Under the pieces are notes generated by a model that was not told the origin of the DNA, searched no databases, and saw only the letters and a program-made list of their open reading frames with translations. Position numbers and translations under genes: made by a program. From contig NZ_JASZYF010000002.1 in assembly GCF_030317115.1 (NCBI RefSeq), forward strand, positions 425,171-489,170: a DNA stretch of 64,000 nt, given 5' to 3'. How positions within the stretch are numbered: position 1 is the stretch's first letter; every line of letters starts with the position of its first letter. Source of the stretch: Variovorax gracilis. Its GTDB lineage: Bacteria; Pseudomonadota; Gammaproteobacteria; Burkholderiales; Burkholderiaceae_C. Below, one piece after another: positions 40,406 through 49,061 of this stretch.

Positions 40406-40576
40406 GCAGCGGCGTCGCGTCCGACGCTTGTCAGCAGGTGACGACGGCCGAAGCGGGGCGGTTGGCGTACGTCAAGGCCGCCCTGCGGCCCACGGCAGCG
40501 TTGGCTGCGCACTGCTGGGCCGTGGCCCTCGCGTCACATACAACTAACTCATGGAACAGCCGTATGGAGGCCCATG
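40406..40576. other. Intergenic stretch after pbpC
   Basis: No convincing gene or terminator is visible between the pbpC stop and the small ORF at 40577. GGAGG at 40566-40570 appears to serve that ORF. A hydrophilic frame read rightwards from 40564 through the small ORFs has no domain character. Confidence 0.4.
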
Positions 40577-40693
40577 ATGTTGATCAAGATGACGACCGTG
40601 CCGCAAGCGCAAGACCCCCATGTGGTGGTCGCCTGGATTCGAGCATGCATCTGGGCGAACGTCGAAGGCTGGCCATTCTGCAAGCTGAAGTAG
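40577..40693 (+). CDS. Candidate 38-residue protein
   Basis: Short ORF MLIKMTTVPQAQDPHVVVAW, continuing IRACIWANVEGWPFCKLK. The start ATG at 40577 has GGAGG six bases upstream; a second ATG at 40574 is too close to that site. It has two cysteines and several tryptophans, which is not what random high-GC DNA tends to give. I do not recognise it. It precedes another small hypothetical gene on the same strand by 36 bases and might be its partner. Confidence 0.38.
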   Translation: MLIKMTTVPQAQDPHVVVAWIRACIWANVEGWPFCKLK

Positions 40694-40729
40694 GCGATCG
40701 GAAGACGCTGCAGATTCGGGAGATTCTGG

Positions 40730-41008
40730 ATGCCGTTGGAATTTCTTCGACAGATCGCCAAGCAAGTGCTTCCCTGCACGGTCTATGCGCCGGCATGCAT
40801 CGACAAGCTGCGGGTCTTGCAGGCTGCCGGCCTGGTCACCGCCGTGATTCCGCCGGTCGAGGAAATTCCGGGCGGCGGCAAGATTCACAGGCCCGCCCAA
40901 GTGCTCGCCATTACCGACAAGGGCGAAGACGCGCTGAGAGACGGGCAACCCTCCCCGCCCCCCGATCAGGACCCCGGGCGTGCCTCCCTCGCACGCCGCG
41001 CCTCATAG
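40730..41008 (+). CDS. Small hypothetical protein
   Basis: A 92-residue protein without a named family. The core (about 1-70), with IDKLRVLQAAGLVTAVIPPV and VLAITDKGEDALRDG, reads like a winged-helix or small DNA-binding scaffold: one helix, then 'AAGLV', then the 'LAITxxG' strand-turn seen in many short transcriptional-type proteins. GGGAG lies seven bases before the ATG. Its last 43 bases overlap the ketopantoate-reductase-like gene on the other strand, and the terminal 20 residues are Pro/Arg rich. They may therefore be a read-through tail. Confidence 0.55.
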   Translation: MPLEFLRQIAKQVLPCTVYAPACIDKLRVLQAAGLVTAVIPPVEEIPGGGKIHRPAQVLAITDKGEDALRDGQPSPPPDQDPGRASLARRAS

Positions 41009-41901
41009 GCCTTGAGGTGCGCATAGGCCACGCGCAACAGCGACGAGTGCTTGCCATCCGCGCCGCGCCGCAACAGATCGCCGACGATATGGTCCGCCTC
41101 GATGGGCGCACCCCGCTCGATGTCCTTGAACATCGAGGCGGTCATCATCGAATCTGACGCGGTGAGGATCGCCCGGGCACGCTCCACGGCCGGCGCCCGC
41201 GGGGCGAAGCCGTTGTGCCTGGCGATGGCGACACACTCGTCCACCATACCGTTGGCGAGGTCCGCCGCGCCGCTGCGCACGATGTCGCCGACGGTGGCGC
41301 GCATCAGGCAGGTCATGCTGGCCGCCGATGCGATGAGCACCCACTTCTCCCACATGTCCTGAAGAATGTTGTCCGAAGCCACGCCATCGAAGCGCGCCTT
41401 GGCGAACGCCGCATCCAGCGCCAGCATGCGCTGCGAGCGCGAACCGTCGAGTTCGCCATAGGTCAGGCCATGAACGTCACTGAGATGAAGCACCGTGCCC
41501 GCATCGTCCAGCACCGCGGAGATCATGCCCAGGCCACCCAGCACGTGCTCGCGGCCGAAACGCTTGGCGAGATCATCGAGGTGGCGCATGCCATTGAGCA
41601 TGGGAAGGATCGCCGTGTTCGGCCCGACCGCGGGCGCGAACGAGTTCATCGTCTCGGCGAGGTCATAGGCCTTGCAGCCGACGATCACGACGTCGCACGG
41701 ACCGTCGATCCCGTCCGCCTGCACCGTGGGTGGCGACGGCGAGGTGAAGTCGCCGCGCGGACTCTTGATCACCAGGCCCGTCTTCGCGAGCTGCGCCGAG
41801 CGACGAGGCCGCACCAGAAAGGTCACGTCCTCACCCGCCTCCAGCAGCCGGCCGCCGAAATATCCGCCCAGCGCACCCGCGCCTACAACCAGGAATCGCA
41901 T
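40966..41901 (-). CDS. Ketopantoate reductase family protein (2-dehydropantoate 2-reductase-like)
   Basis: A 311-residue NAD(P)-dependent reductase. The N-terminal Rossmann motif is VVGAGALGGYFGG. VIVGCKAYDL holds the lysine of the KPR active site. The C-terminal helical domain has KWVLIASAASMTCL and EADHIVGDLLRRG. Authentic PanE reduces ketopantoate for pantothenate and CoA synthesis. Many paralogues in Comamonadaceae act on other 2-oxo acids and are annotated only by family, so the symbol panE is not assigned. It lies alone, facing pbpC. Confidence 0.88.
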   Translation of the reverse strand: MRFLVVGAGALGGYFGGRLLEAGEDVTFLVRPRRSAQLAKTGLVIKSPRGDFTSPSPPTVQADGIDGPCDVVIVGCKAYDLAETMNSFAPAVGPNTAILPMLNGMRHLDDLAKRFGREHVLGGLGMISAVLDDAGTVLHLSDVHGLTYGELDGSRSQRMLALDAAFAKARFDGVASDNILQDMWEKWVLIASAASMTCLMRATVGDIVRSGAADLANGMVDECVAIARHNGFAPRAPAVERARAILTASDSMMTASMFKDIERGAPIEADHIVGDLLRRGADGKHSSLLRVAYAHLKAYEARRAREARPGS

Positions 41902-42003
41902 GTGACTTTCTCTCCGGATGATGGACCGGCGATTCTGCGCCGATGCGCGGAAGCGTGCAGGCCGTTGCGGGCGCCCGGCGTCAACCGGACCGCATCGAGC
42001 CGC

Positions 42004-42156
42004 CTATCCGATCTCGACGACGAAGACCGTGAGCACGGTCACGAGGGTGATGTGAAGCAGGAATTCGATGCGCTTCTCGCGAGGCGCCAGGGCGAGCGTG
42101 ACGCCCGTCACCACCAGCGTCAGCGAGCCAAACATCAGTTCAAAAGAATTCTCCAC
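42004..42156 (-). CDS. Small membrane protein (50 residues)
   Basis: GTG at 42156 starts a short frame with sequence LMFGSLTLVVTGVTLALAPR, then KRIEFLLHITLVTVLTVFVV and EIG. This makes two hydrophobic helices joined by a basic loop with APREKR. A GAAAGGA-type ribosome site is about ten bases upstream. The regular alternation of hydrophobic helices and charged loop, and an in-frame stop right after the second helix, make it likely to be real despite its size. No family is recognised. It lies between the ketopantoate-reductase-like gene and a large lipoprotein gene, all on the same strand. Confidence 0.55.
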   Translation of the reverse strand: MENSFELMFGSLTLVVTGVTLALAPREKRIEFLLHITLVTVLTVFVVEIG

Positions 42157-42218
42157 CGCGGCGCGGTCCTTTCAGCGGGCGATTCGCAGCCAGCTTGCGC
42201 TGGCTGCAATTGCAATAA

Positions 42219-44135
42219 CTACCTGGCGTAGTAGGTCTGGATGTTGCGCCGATAACGGTCCGGCGATTCCACCCACATGATGCTCGAAGCGAATGGCGCG
42301 TCCGCGAAGCTCAATTCAGCGCCGACCGTGCCGGCGGCCGTCGGCAGCACCGACAGTTCGACCGCGTCGACGGGCGCGAAGGCGGCATCCTGGCGCCGCA
42401 TCTGCACGTACGCCTGGCTCAGCGGATAGATGTTGCTCGCCGAGAAGGGCAGCCTTCCGGATGCGAAGCTGTTGAACGCCGCCACCGTGGCCGGTGCAAT
42501 CACGGGGAACACGCCGTTGCCCGCAGCTTCGGCCATCGTCAACGGGCGGCGCTGGATCTTCATGCGGAAGACGCCGTCGGCATTCGAACTCGGCGACACC
42601 AGTTTGGTGCCTGCGTTGTCGTAGGCCGCGAGCGCGTAGACCGCGTCGTCCGGGATCGCCGCGATGGCCGCATCGCTGAGCGCGGATGGCGCGTCGCCGG
42701 TGCAGTTCGAAGCCATGACGTACGTTTCCTGGCCGGCGCCGACGATCATCCACCGTCCGCCCAGTGCGGGCGCTTCGTAGCGCAGGCCACCGGCCGGCAG
42801 TCCGGGGCCAGTCACCAGGATGTACTTGATGACGCCGCCGTTGTTGCCGCTGTTGTGGTCCTCGATGTTGAACTCGATGCCGGTCTTCACGCAGGTGCCG
42901 GAGCCCGGCATGCCGTGGTGGATCGAGGTGGTCGCGAACCAGTCGAGGTCGAGGCTGCGCTGGTCGCCATGCAGGCGCCAGATGCCGTCCGTGAGGCTCT
43001 TGCGAATCAGCCAGTCCTCGACGCGGCCCAGTTCGATGCCCTGCGGCGTCTTGGGCGTGAACGACACGCGCGCGGTGACGCCGTTGACGTTGTTGTAGTT
43101 GATCTGGTTGATCTCGACGTCGGCGAAAGAGACGCCGATGAAATCCGAAGCCTGTGTGAGTTCGGCAATCCAGGTGGCGCGGTTCTTGTCGTTCCACATG
43201 AAGCCGCTGGTCATCAGCGGCGTCAGGTCTCCCGAGGCGGGCAGGCCGTCGGCGAACTTGCCGGCGAAGTCCGTCAGCACCTTCTTCACGAGCGCCTGGT
43301 CCGAGACGCCGGAGGCTACGTTGTCGCCGCTCAGCGCGGCGGGTGAAGGTTCGGCCGCAGCCGGTTTCGCCAGGTCGTCGACCACGGTCACCGTGTTCAG
43401 GATGTTGGAGATGGTCGCGGTATTGGCGGCCGTGTCGTACTGCACGCGGATCACGTCGAGCGCCTTGTCGATCGGGTCGGCCAACGGAGTGAACGTGCCG
43501 TGCAGCAGGTCGATCGCGGCGTCCACGCCCAACGCGGTGAGCACAGGCAGGAGCTTTTCCTTCAACTTGCTGACCTCGGCATCGACCAGCGCCTTGCTGG
43601 CCAGGCTGGCATTGCTGCCCTGGTCGAACTTGTCGAAGTAGTTCGCAGCGATCTGGCCGGCGATGTTCGAGACGATAAGGTTGGTCAACTGCGTGATGTT
43701 GATCGTGCCGTCGATGTCGGCCTGCGTGGCGAGCGAGTGGACCGTGACGGTCATGCCGTTGACCACGCCCTGCGCGCGAAAGACAAATGGCGCCGTCATG
43801 CCACTGACGTCGACCTTGTACGCGCCGTTGGTGCCGATCGGGCTCGTCCGGGTGGCGCCGAGCGCGTCCTTCACGGTGACGCTGCCCACCAGGGGAGCGC
43901 CCACCGCCGCTACGCCGGAGATCTGCGCGCCGTAAACCGCAACGCCTCCGGCGGCGCCGTCGGTCGAGCCGGTGCCGGTTCCCGTGCCGGTGCCGGTTCC
44001 CGTGCTGGTCCCTTCGCCGGCGCCAGCGCCGGTTCCCACGAAGCCGCCGCTGCCACCGCCGCCGCAAGCGGCCAACGATGCCGCCAGCGCCAGGGCGGCG
44101 TACTTGAATCTCCAATGCGTTGCTGTTTTCTTCAT
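42219..44135 (-). CDS. Large exported lipoprotein, unknown function
   Basis: A 638-residue lipoprotein. The signal helix YAALALAASLAAC has C24 followed by GGGGSGG, a flexible linker, then a Thr-Gly tandem repeat. A carboxypeptidase-like or bacterial Ig-type beta domain follows (VGAPLVGSVTVKDALG to SPIGTNGAYKVDVSG), then a helical region (about 150-330) and a C-terminal beta-rich region (about 330-638) with no named fold. AGGA is five bases before the ATG. Similar 'GGGG-(TG)n' lipoproteins with an N-terminal cna-B-like domain are widespread in Comamonadaceae and are probably envelope proteins on the outer membrane. It is divergent from the two-component genes. Confidence 0.75.
   Translation of the reverse strand: MKKTATHWRFKYAALALAASLAACGGGGSGGFVGTGAGAGEGTSTGTGTGTGTGTGSTDGAAGGVAVYGAQISGVAAVGAPLVGSVTVKDALGATRTSPIGTNGAYKVDVSGMTAPFVFRAQGVVNGMTVTVHSLATQADIDGTINITQLTNLIVSNIAGQIAANYFDKFDQGSNASLASKALVDAEVSKLKEKLLPVLTALGVDAAIDLLHGTFTPLADPIDKALDVIRVQYDTAANTATISNILNTVTVVDDLAKPAAAEPSPAALSGDNVASGVSDQALVKKVLTDFAGKFADGLPASGDLTPLMTSGFMWNDKNRATWIAELTQASDFIGVSFADVEINQINYNNVNGVTARVSFTPKTPQGIELGRVEDWLIRKSLTDGIWRLHGDQRSLDLDWFATTSIHHGMPGSGTCVKTGIEFNIEDHNSGNNGGVIKYILVTGPGLPAGGLRYEAPALGGRWMIVGAGQETYVMASNCTGDAPSALSDAAIAAIPDDAVYALAAYDNAGTKLVSPSSNADGVFRMKIQRRPLTMAEAAGNGVFPVIAPATVAAFNSFASGRLPFSASNIYPLSQAYVQMRRQDAAFAPVDAVELSVLPTAAGTVGAELSFADAPFASSIMWVESPDRYRRNIQTYYAR
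43968..44003. repeat. In-frame 18-base tandem repeat in the lipoprotein linker
   Basis: GCCGGTGCCGGTTCCCGT occurs twice in tandem (43968-43985 and 43986-44003), with diverged copies beyond. It encodes alternating Thr and Gly. Copy-number change would lengthen the linker by six residues without shifting frame. Confidence 0.7.
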
Positions 44136-44321
44136 CGAATCCTGTCCAGTTGCCAAAGTTCTTGTGCTCGATCGACCTGCCCCATCACGGGGCACCTTCG
44201 ACGCCCCCCGGACGCTACCGGCCGCCCTGCGCACGGACATCCGCAGTTCATGGGGTGTCCCCCGTGCATAAGTCACGATCGATCGTGCGAACATCCGGGG
44301 CGTCACCTTTGGAGTTGTTCC

Positions 44322-44996
44322 TTGCCGGATCCGAACCCTCAAGCCCCTGTCAGCGTTGCCCTCGTCGAGGACGATCCGGGCATGCGCGAGCGCTTCGAGC
44401 GAGCGATCGCGGCCGAGCCGAGCCTGCGCCTGGCCTTCGGCGCATCTACGGCGGCCGAGTTGCTCGGGTGGTTCGCCAACAATCCCGTGGACGTCCTGCT
44501 GGTCGACCTGGGGCTGCCGGATTGCTCCGGCCTGGAAGTGATCCGGCGCTGCCGCGACCTGCAACCCGGCTGCGCCATGATGGTTCTGACGATCTTCGGC
44601 GACGAGGTGAACATGCTCCGGGCGTTCGAGGCCGGTGCCGGGGGCTACCTGCTCAAGGACGGAACCGAAGCCGACCTGGCCGCGCACGTGCTGAGCCTGC
44701 ATGCGGGCGGATCCCCCATGTCGCCGATCATCGCGCGGCAGTTGCTCGTGCAATGGCAGGCGCGCCCCGAGTCGACGATGGCGGAGGCAGTACCCGGCAG
44801 GGAAGCCCTGTCACCGCGCGAGACCGAGGTGCTGGCGCTGGTCGCGCGCGGGTTCACCTACGCGGAGACGGCTCAACGCATGGGCATCCTGCTCTCCACC
44901 GTTCAAAGCCACGTGCGCAACATCTACGCGAAGCTGGACGTGCACAACAAGACCGAAGCCGTGTTCGAGGCGCGGCAGCTCGGGTTGCTGCGCTAG
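44322..44996 (+). CDS. NarL/LuxR-type response regulator
   Basis: A 224-residue DNA-binding response regulator. The receiver domain (about 11-125) has the acidic pair in ALVEDDPG, the phospho-acceptor D62 in LLVDLGLPD, and the lysine in GYLLKDG. The LuxR helix-turn-helix (about 155-215) starts SPRETEVLALVARG and includes STVQSHVRNIYAKL. The TTG at 44322 was chosen: GGAG is seven bases upstream and no ATG gives the receiver start. The next gene is its kinase, whose GTG overlaps the stop as TAGTG, so the pair is coupled. Confidence 0.9.
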   Translation: MPDPNPQAPVSVALVEDDPGMRERFERAIAAEPSLRLAFGASTAAELLGWFANNPVDVLLVDLGLPDCSGLEVIRRCRDLQPGCAMMVLTIFGDEVNMLRAFEAGAGGYLLKDGTEADLAAHVLSLHAGGSPMSPIIARQLLVQWQARPESTMAEAVPGREALSPRETEVLALVARGFTYAETAQRMGILLSTVQSHVRNIYAKLDVHNKTEAVFEARQLGLLR

Positions 44997-46924
44997 TGCG
45001 GGCGGGCAGGTTCTTCGGCAGCTCGGCTCGGCCGACAGAGTGCGTGCGCTGGGTCCTCACGTTGCTGTGGGCGGTCGCTGCACTCTGCTGCTTCGCGCCG
45101 GCTTACGCGGCGAGCGAGTCCGGGATCGTCATGATCGACAAGGCCCACGCCCTGCTGGAGCCCGAGGGCGAGCCACCCCGCGAAGGCGAGGTCGACCTCG
45201 CCCGCCGCTGGGATCGCGAGTTTCCCGGCCGGGGGGGTCGCGCGACCTACCGCATCGCGTTGCCGCCACGGGTCGGTATGGAACCGATGGCCTTGCTGTT
45301 CTCTCGGGTTGGCAACCAGGTGCACGTGCTGCTCAACGACAGCACCGTCCAGCGCTGGGGCGAGCTGGGCGATCCGCTGTTCGACGCCACCAAGACCGTT
45401 CGCATGGTGACCCTGCCGGCGGCCCTGCTGCATGCCGATCGCCCCAATGAACTGCTTGTCGAGGTCACGGTCCAGGCGCAGCGCCTGGGCGGTCTCTCGG
45501 TCGTGCGGTATGGCGCGGTCTCGCCGATCGAGGACCTCTACACCCGGCAGATCCTGTGGCGCGACCTCGCCATGCTGGTCTTCGCCGCCGGTCTGGTCGG
45601 CATGGGCGCACTCACCGCCGTGCTGTGGTGGCGGCAGCGCGACCCCTTCTACGGATGGTTCAGCATCGCCGCGCTGCTGGGCGTCGTGCGCGTCATCGAC
45701 CGGGCCTGGCCTGACGTCCCCGTGCCATGGCCGCTGTGGGGCGCCATCGCGGCGATCTGCTACACGGCCCACGTGGCGCTGATGTGCCGGTTCGCGCTGA
45801 TCGCGGTCGGTTCGATTTCCCGCGGCATGAGCCGCGCGATCGACGGCGTGATCGTGGCGGTCTCGGTGCTCGACGCCCTCGCATTCGCACTGGGCATGCC
45901 GCTGCTCATGACGATCGGGTTCACCTTCATTCCGGTCCTCGGACTGGCGACGCTGGCGATGGTGATGCGCGAAGCCTTCCTCAGCCGCAGCGCGAAGGCA
46001 TGGGTACTGGCCGTGGCGATTGCCGGCGCACTCGCCGCAGGCACGCACGACGTGGTCATGATCCGAGTCGCCGGTGCGAGCGGCCTCTACAACACGTACA
46101 TCCAGCACGGGATGTTCGTCTTCGTGCTCGTCATGATGTGGTTCGTCGCCGAGCGCTACAACCGCTCGGTCGCGAGCTTCCAGGCACTCAATGCAGACCT
46201 CTCGCGCCGGGTGGAGGAACGCGAGCGCCAATTGCACCAGGCCTTCGATTCGCTGCGGGAGCAGCAGCACCGCCAGTCGGTCTCGATCGAGCGGCAGCGG
46301 ATCATGCGCGAGATCCACGACGGCGTCGGCTCGCAGCTCGTGGGCTTGCTGAACATGGTGACTCGCAAGGGCGCGGACCCGGCGGCGCTGAAGGAGCAAG
46401 TCCAGATGGCGCTCGACGAAATGCGCATGGCGGTCGACTCGCTGCAACCCGCGCACGACGACCTCGCCACCTTGCTGGCGACGCTGCGCTATCGCCTGCA
46501 GCCGCGCCTGCAGGCGGCGGGCATCGAGGTCGTCTGGGATGTCGCCGAACTGCCGGAACTCAGGCAGCTCTCGCCCCCGGTCGTGCTGCATGTACAGCGG
46601 ATCCTGCTGGAAGCCTTTACCAACGTGATGAAGCACGCGCGCGCCTCGCAGGTGGAGGTGCAGGTTCGCTGGCGCGACGAAGCCGCGCCGCGCGTGATGC
46701 TGCGCATCACCGACAACGGCATCGGGTTTCCCGCAGATGCGCGAGCACGGGAGGCGCAGGCGCATGGCCGCGGCCTGGACAACATGCGTGCACGCGCCAC
46801 GGCCATCGGCGCCAGCTTCGACGTGCAGCAATCGCCGGGCGGCGGGGTGAGCATCGCGCTGGAATGGCAGGTCGAGCGTGCCCCGCCCTCCTCCGGCTTC
46901 CATGACAATCCGGGGCATGGCTGA
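44996..46924 (+). CDS. 7TM sensor histidine kinase (NarX/HisKA_3 type)
   Basis: A 642-residue membrane kinase that should phosphorylate the preceding regulator. There is a signal peptide or N-terminal helix (about 15-40, ending AYAASES), then a periplasmic beta domain (about 45-190) rich in strands such as VGNQVHVLLNDSTVQRWGE, possibly sugar- or ligand-binding. Seven hydrophobic helices lie at about 195-395 (7TM-DISM-like). A coiled segment is followed by the H-box with H441 in MREIHDGVGSQLVG and the ATPase motifs ITDNGIGFP and GRGLDNMRARA. The GTG overlaps the regulator stop. The end overlaps the downstream monooxygenase by eight bases. Confidence 0.88.
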   Translation: MRAGRFFGSSARPTECVRWVLTLLWAVAALCCFAPAYAASESGIVMIDKAHALLEPEGEPPREGEVDLARRWDREFPGRGGRATYRIALPPRVGMEPMALLFSRVGNQVHVLLNDSTVQRWGELGDPLFDATKTVRMVTLPAALLHADRPNELLVEVTVQAQRLGGLSVVRYGAVSPIEDLYTRQILWRDLAMLVFAAGLVGMGALTAVLWWRQRDPFYGWFSIAALLGVVRVIDRAWPDVPVPWPLWGAIAAICYTAHVALMCRFALIAVGSISRGMSRAIDGVIVAVSVLDALAFALGMPLLMTIGFTFIPVLGLATLAMVMREAFLSRSAKAWVLAVAIAGALAAGTHDVVMIRVAGASGLYNTYIQHGMFVFVLVMMWFVAERYNRSVASFQALNADLSRRVEERERQLHQAFDSLREQQHRQSVSIERQRIMREIHDGVGSQLVGLLNMVTRKGADPAALKEQVQMALDEMRMAVDSLQPAHDDLATLLATLRYRLQPRLQAAGIEVVWDVAELPELRQLSPPVVLHVQRILLEAFTNVMKHARASQVEVQVRWRDEAAPRVMLRITDNGIGFPADARAREAQAHGRGLDNMRARATAIGASFDVQQSPGGGVSIALEWQVERAPPSSGFHDNPGHG

Positions 46925-48215
46925 ATCGTTCGACACTCGTCCCGTGCTGATCGCCGGCGGCGGCATCGGGGGCATCGCCCTCGCACTCACCTTGCACCAG
47001 ATCGGCGTGCCCTGCGTCGTCTACGAAGCGGTGCCCGACCTGCAACCCCTGGGCGTGGGCATCAACCTGCAGCCGAACGCCGTGCGCGAGCTGTACGACC
47101 TCGGCTTCGACGACAAGGTCCTGGGCACCATCGGCATCCAGGCGCGCGAGTGGGCGCTGGTGGGTCGCAACGGCAACGACATCTACGCAGAGCCGCGCGG
47201 CCTGCTCGCCGGCTACCGTTGGCCACAGTACTCGGTGCACCGCGGCCAGTTGCAGATGATGCTGTTCCGGGCGGCGCTCGAGCGGCTCGGCTCCGGCGCC
47301 ATTCGCCTCGGCCACCGGGTCACGGGCTACCGCAATGGCGCCGACGGCGTCACCGCCCTCGTCGAGACGCGCGACGGCCGGCGCAGCGAAGTCGAAGGCC
47401 GCCTGCTGGTGGCGGCCGACGGCCTGCATTCGGCGGTGCGGGCACAGATGTACCCCGCGCAGCCCCCCATCCAGTGGGGCGGGGCCATCATGTGGCGCGG
47501 CACGACGCCGGGCATGCCCATTCGCAGCGGTGCGTCCTTCGTCGGCGTGGGGTCCTTGCGACACCGGGTGGTGCTCTACCCGATCTCCCCACCCGATCCG
47601 GCCACCGGCCTGGCGACCATCAACTGGATCGCCGAGATCACCGTGGACAACGCCAAGGGCTGGACCCAGGGCGACTGGAACCGCCGCGTGGGCCTCGACG
47701 AGTTCATCCACCACTTCGAGGGTTGGGACTACGGCTGGCTCGACGTGCCCGCGATGCTGCGCGGCGCGAAGGAGATCTTCGAGTACCCCATGATCGACCG
47801 CGACCCCGTGCCCAGCTGGGTGGACGGCGGCGTGGCGCTGCTGGGCGATGCGGCGCACGTGATGTACCCGGTGGGCTCCAACGGCGCGAGCCAGGCCATC
47901 GTCGATGCGCGGGTGCTGGGCGCCGCGATGGTGGAGCACGGCGTGGGCCGCGCGGCTCTGCAGGCCTACGACGGCAAGCTGTGCGCCGACATCTCGGCGC
48001 TGGTGCTCCGCAACCGCGGATCGGGCCCGTTCGGCATCCTGGGCCTGGTCGACGAGCGCTGCGGCGGAGTCTTCGACGACATCGATCAGGTCATTCCCGC
48101 TGCCGAGCGCGAGGCCTTCATGGCACGCTACAAGGCCGCCGCGGGCTTCGCCATCGAAACGCTCAACGCGGCGCCGCCGACGATCGCAGCCGGGGCGCGG
48201 GTGCGCGGGTCGTGA
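46917..48215 (+). CDS. FAD-dependent aromatic-type monooxygenase
   Basis: A 432-residue group A flavin monooxygenase. The N-terminal FAD motif is VLIAGGGIGGIALALTL. The DG motif is in LLVAADGLHSAVR (about 165), and the second FAD motif is GVALLGDAAHVMYPVGSNG (about 305). These enzymes use NAD(P)H and O2 to hydroxylate aromatic rings such as salicylate-like acids or pyridines. The substrate is unknown. It is translationally coupled to the kinase (eight-base overlap) and followed by a small NTF2-like protein. The ATG at 46917 is the only codon giving the GGGIGG motif at the right distance from the start. Confidence 0.88.
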   Translation: MAESFDTRPVLIAGGGIGGIALALTLHQIGVPCVVYEAVPDLQPLGVGINLQPNAVRELYDLGFDDKVLGTIGIQAREWALVGRNGNDIYAEPRGLLAGYRWPQYSVHRGQLQMMLFRAALERLGSGAIRLGHRVTGYRNGADGVTALVETRDGRRSEVEGRLLVAADGLHSAVRAQMYPAQPPIQWGGAIMWRGTTPGMPIRSGASFVGVGSLRHRVVLYPISPPDPATGLATINWIAEITVDNAKGWTQGDWNRRVGLDEFIHHFEGWDYGWLDVPAMLRGAKEIFEYPMIDRDPVPSWVDGGVALLGDAAHVMYPVGSNGASQAIVDARVLGAAMVEHGVGRAALQAYDGKLCADISALVLRNRGSGPFGILGLVDERCGGVFDDIDQVIPAAEREAFMARYKAAAGFAIETLNAAPPTIAAGARVRGS

Positions 48216-48250
48216 TGTCTACCCCGGTCGTTCATTCCAGGAGTTCATCC

Positions 48251-48640
48251 ATGTCATCCAGTCCGATCGCCGCCTGGCATCAGCTCGTCAACGAACGCAA
48301 TGTGGGCGGGCTCGACACGCTGCTTGCGGACAATGCCGTCTTCCTTTCGCCGGTGGTGCACACGCCGCAAGTCGGCAAGGCCATCACCAAGGCGTATCTC
48401 GCGGCTGCGTTCCAGGTCTTCTTCAACCCGTCGTTCCGCTATGTCCGGGAACTCACCGGCGATCGGGACGCGGTGCTGGAGTTCGAGGTCGAGATGGAAG
48501 GCATCAAGGTCAACGGCGTCGACATGATGAAGTGGAACGACGAAGGCAGGATCACCGAGTTCAAGGTGATGCTGCGTCCGTTGAAAGCGGTCAACCTGAT
48601 CCATCAGAAGATGGCCGCGATGCTGCAGGCGAACCAGTAG
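48251..48640 (+). CDS. NTF2-like (SnoaL-type) protein
   Basis: A 129-residue protein of the cone-shaped NTF2-like fold. It starts IAAWHQLVNERNVGGLDTLL, followed by DNAVFLSPVVHTPQVGK and FRYVRELTGDRDAVLEFEVE, the typical pattern of helix-then-sheet ketosteroid-isomerase/SnoaL relatives. AGGAG is about seven bases before the ATG at 48251. An in-frame ATG at 48215, overlapping the monooxygenase stop, is an alternative that adds 12 residues. It probably isomerises, dehydrates or binds the product of the monooxygenase, but no reaction can be assigned. Confidence 0.82.
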   Translation: MSSSPIAAWHQLVNERNVGGLDTLLADNAVFLSPVVHTPQVGKAITKAYLAAAFQVFFNPSFRYVRELTGDRDAVLEFEVEMEGIKVNGVDMMKWNDEGRITEFKVMLRPLKAVNLIHQKMAAMLQANQ

Positions 48641-48764
48641 GACTCGCCCCGCGAGGCCTCTGGCGCTCGTCATCCCCCCAACGGAGGTCGCGTCCGTCGC
48701 AGCGGCCGGATACCGTGGCGTTGTGCCGCTGCGGAATTTCCGCCCGCGGAGAAAGGGGGGCGCC

Positions 48765-48983
48765 ATGCGTTCATTCAAGCTGATAGCAACAGCGTCTGTC
48801 GTGTGTCTTGCATTCGCCGTTTCCGGATGTCACGAGCACAGCAGGCAGTCACTGGCGAGGACGCAGGTCAAAGTCAATACGACCGCCGACCCGCTGGACC
48901 TCTACATCGGCGACAAGTTCTCGGACGAGCAAAGGGCATTGGCGTCGAAGCCCCAAACCGAGCTGGACGCGCCTTCCTTCTAG
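48765..48983 (+). CDS. Small lipoprotein
   Basis: A 72-residue exported protein. The signal helix KLIATASVVCLAFAVSGC has a lipobox (VSGC), and the mature part has only about 49 residues (HEHSRQSLARTQVKVNTTAD onward, ending QTELDAPSF). A GGGGGG-containing purine run lies just before the ATG. The GTG at 48723 in the same frame is less likely. No family is recognised. It precedes another small exported protein on the same strand by 78 bases. Confidence 0.6.
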   Translation: MRSFKLIATASVVCLAFAVSGCHEHSRQSLARTQVKVNTTADPLDLYIGDKFSDEQRALASKPQTELDAPSF

Positions 48984-49061
48984 AAAGACGCGGTTCGGAG
49001 GATGCATTGGCCGCGGTTCGTGGCAGCATGGGGGTCTTGCGATCCCATGAGGAACAGCACC

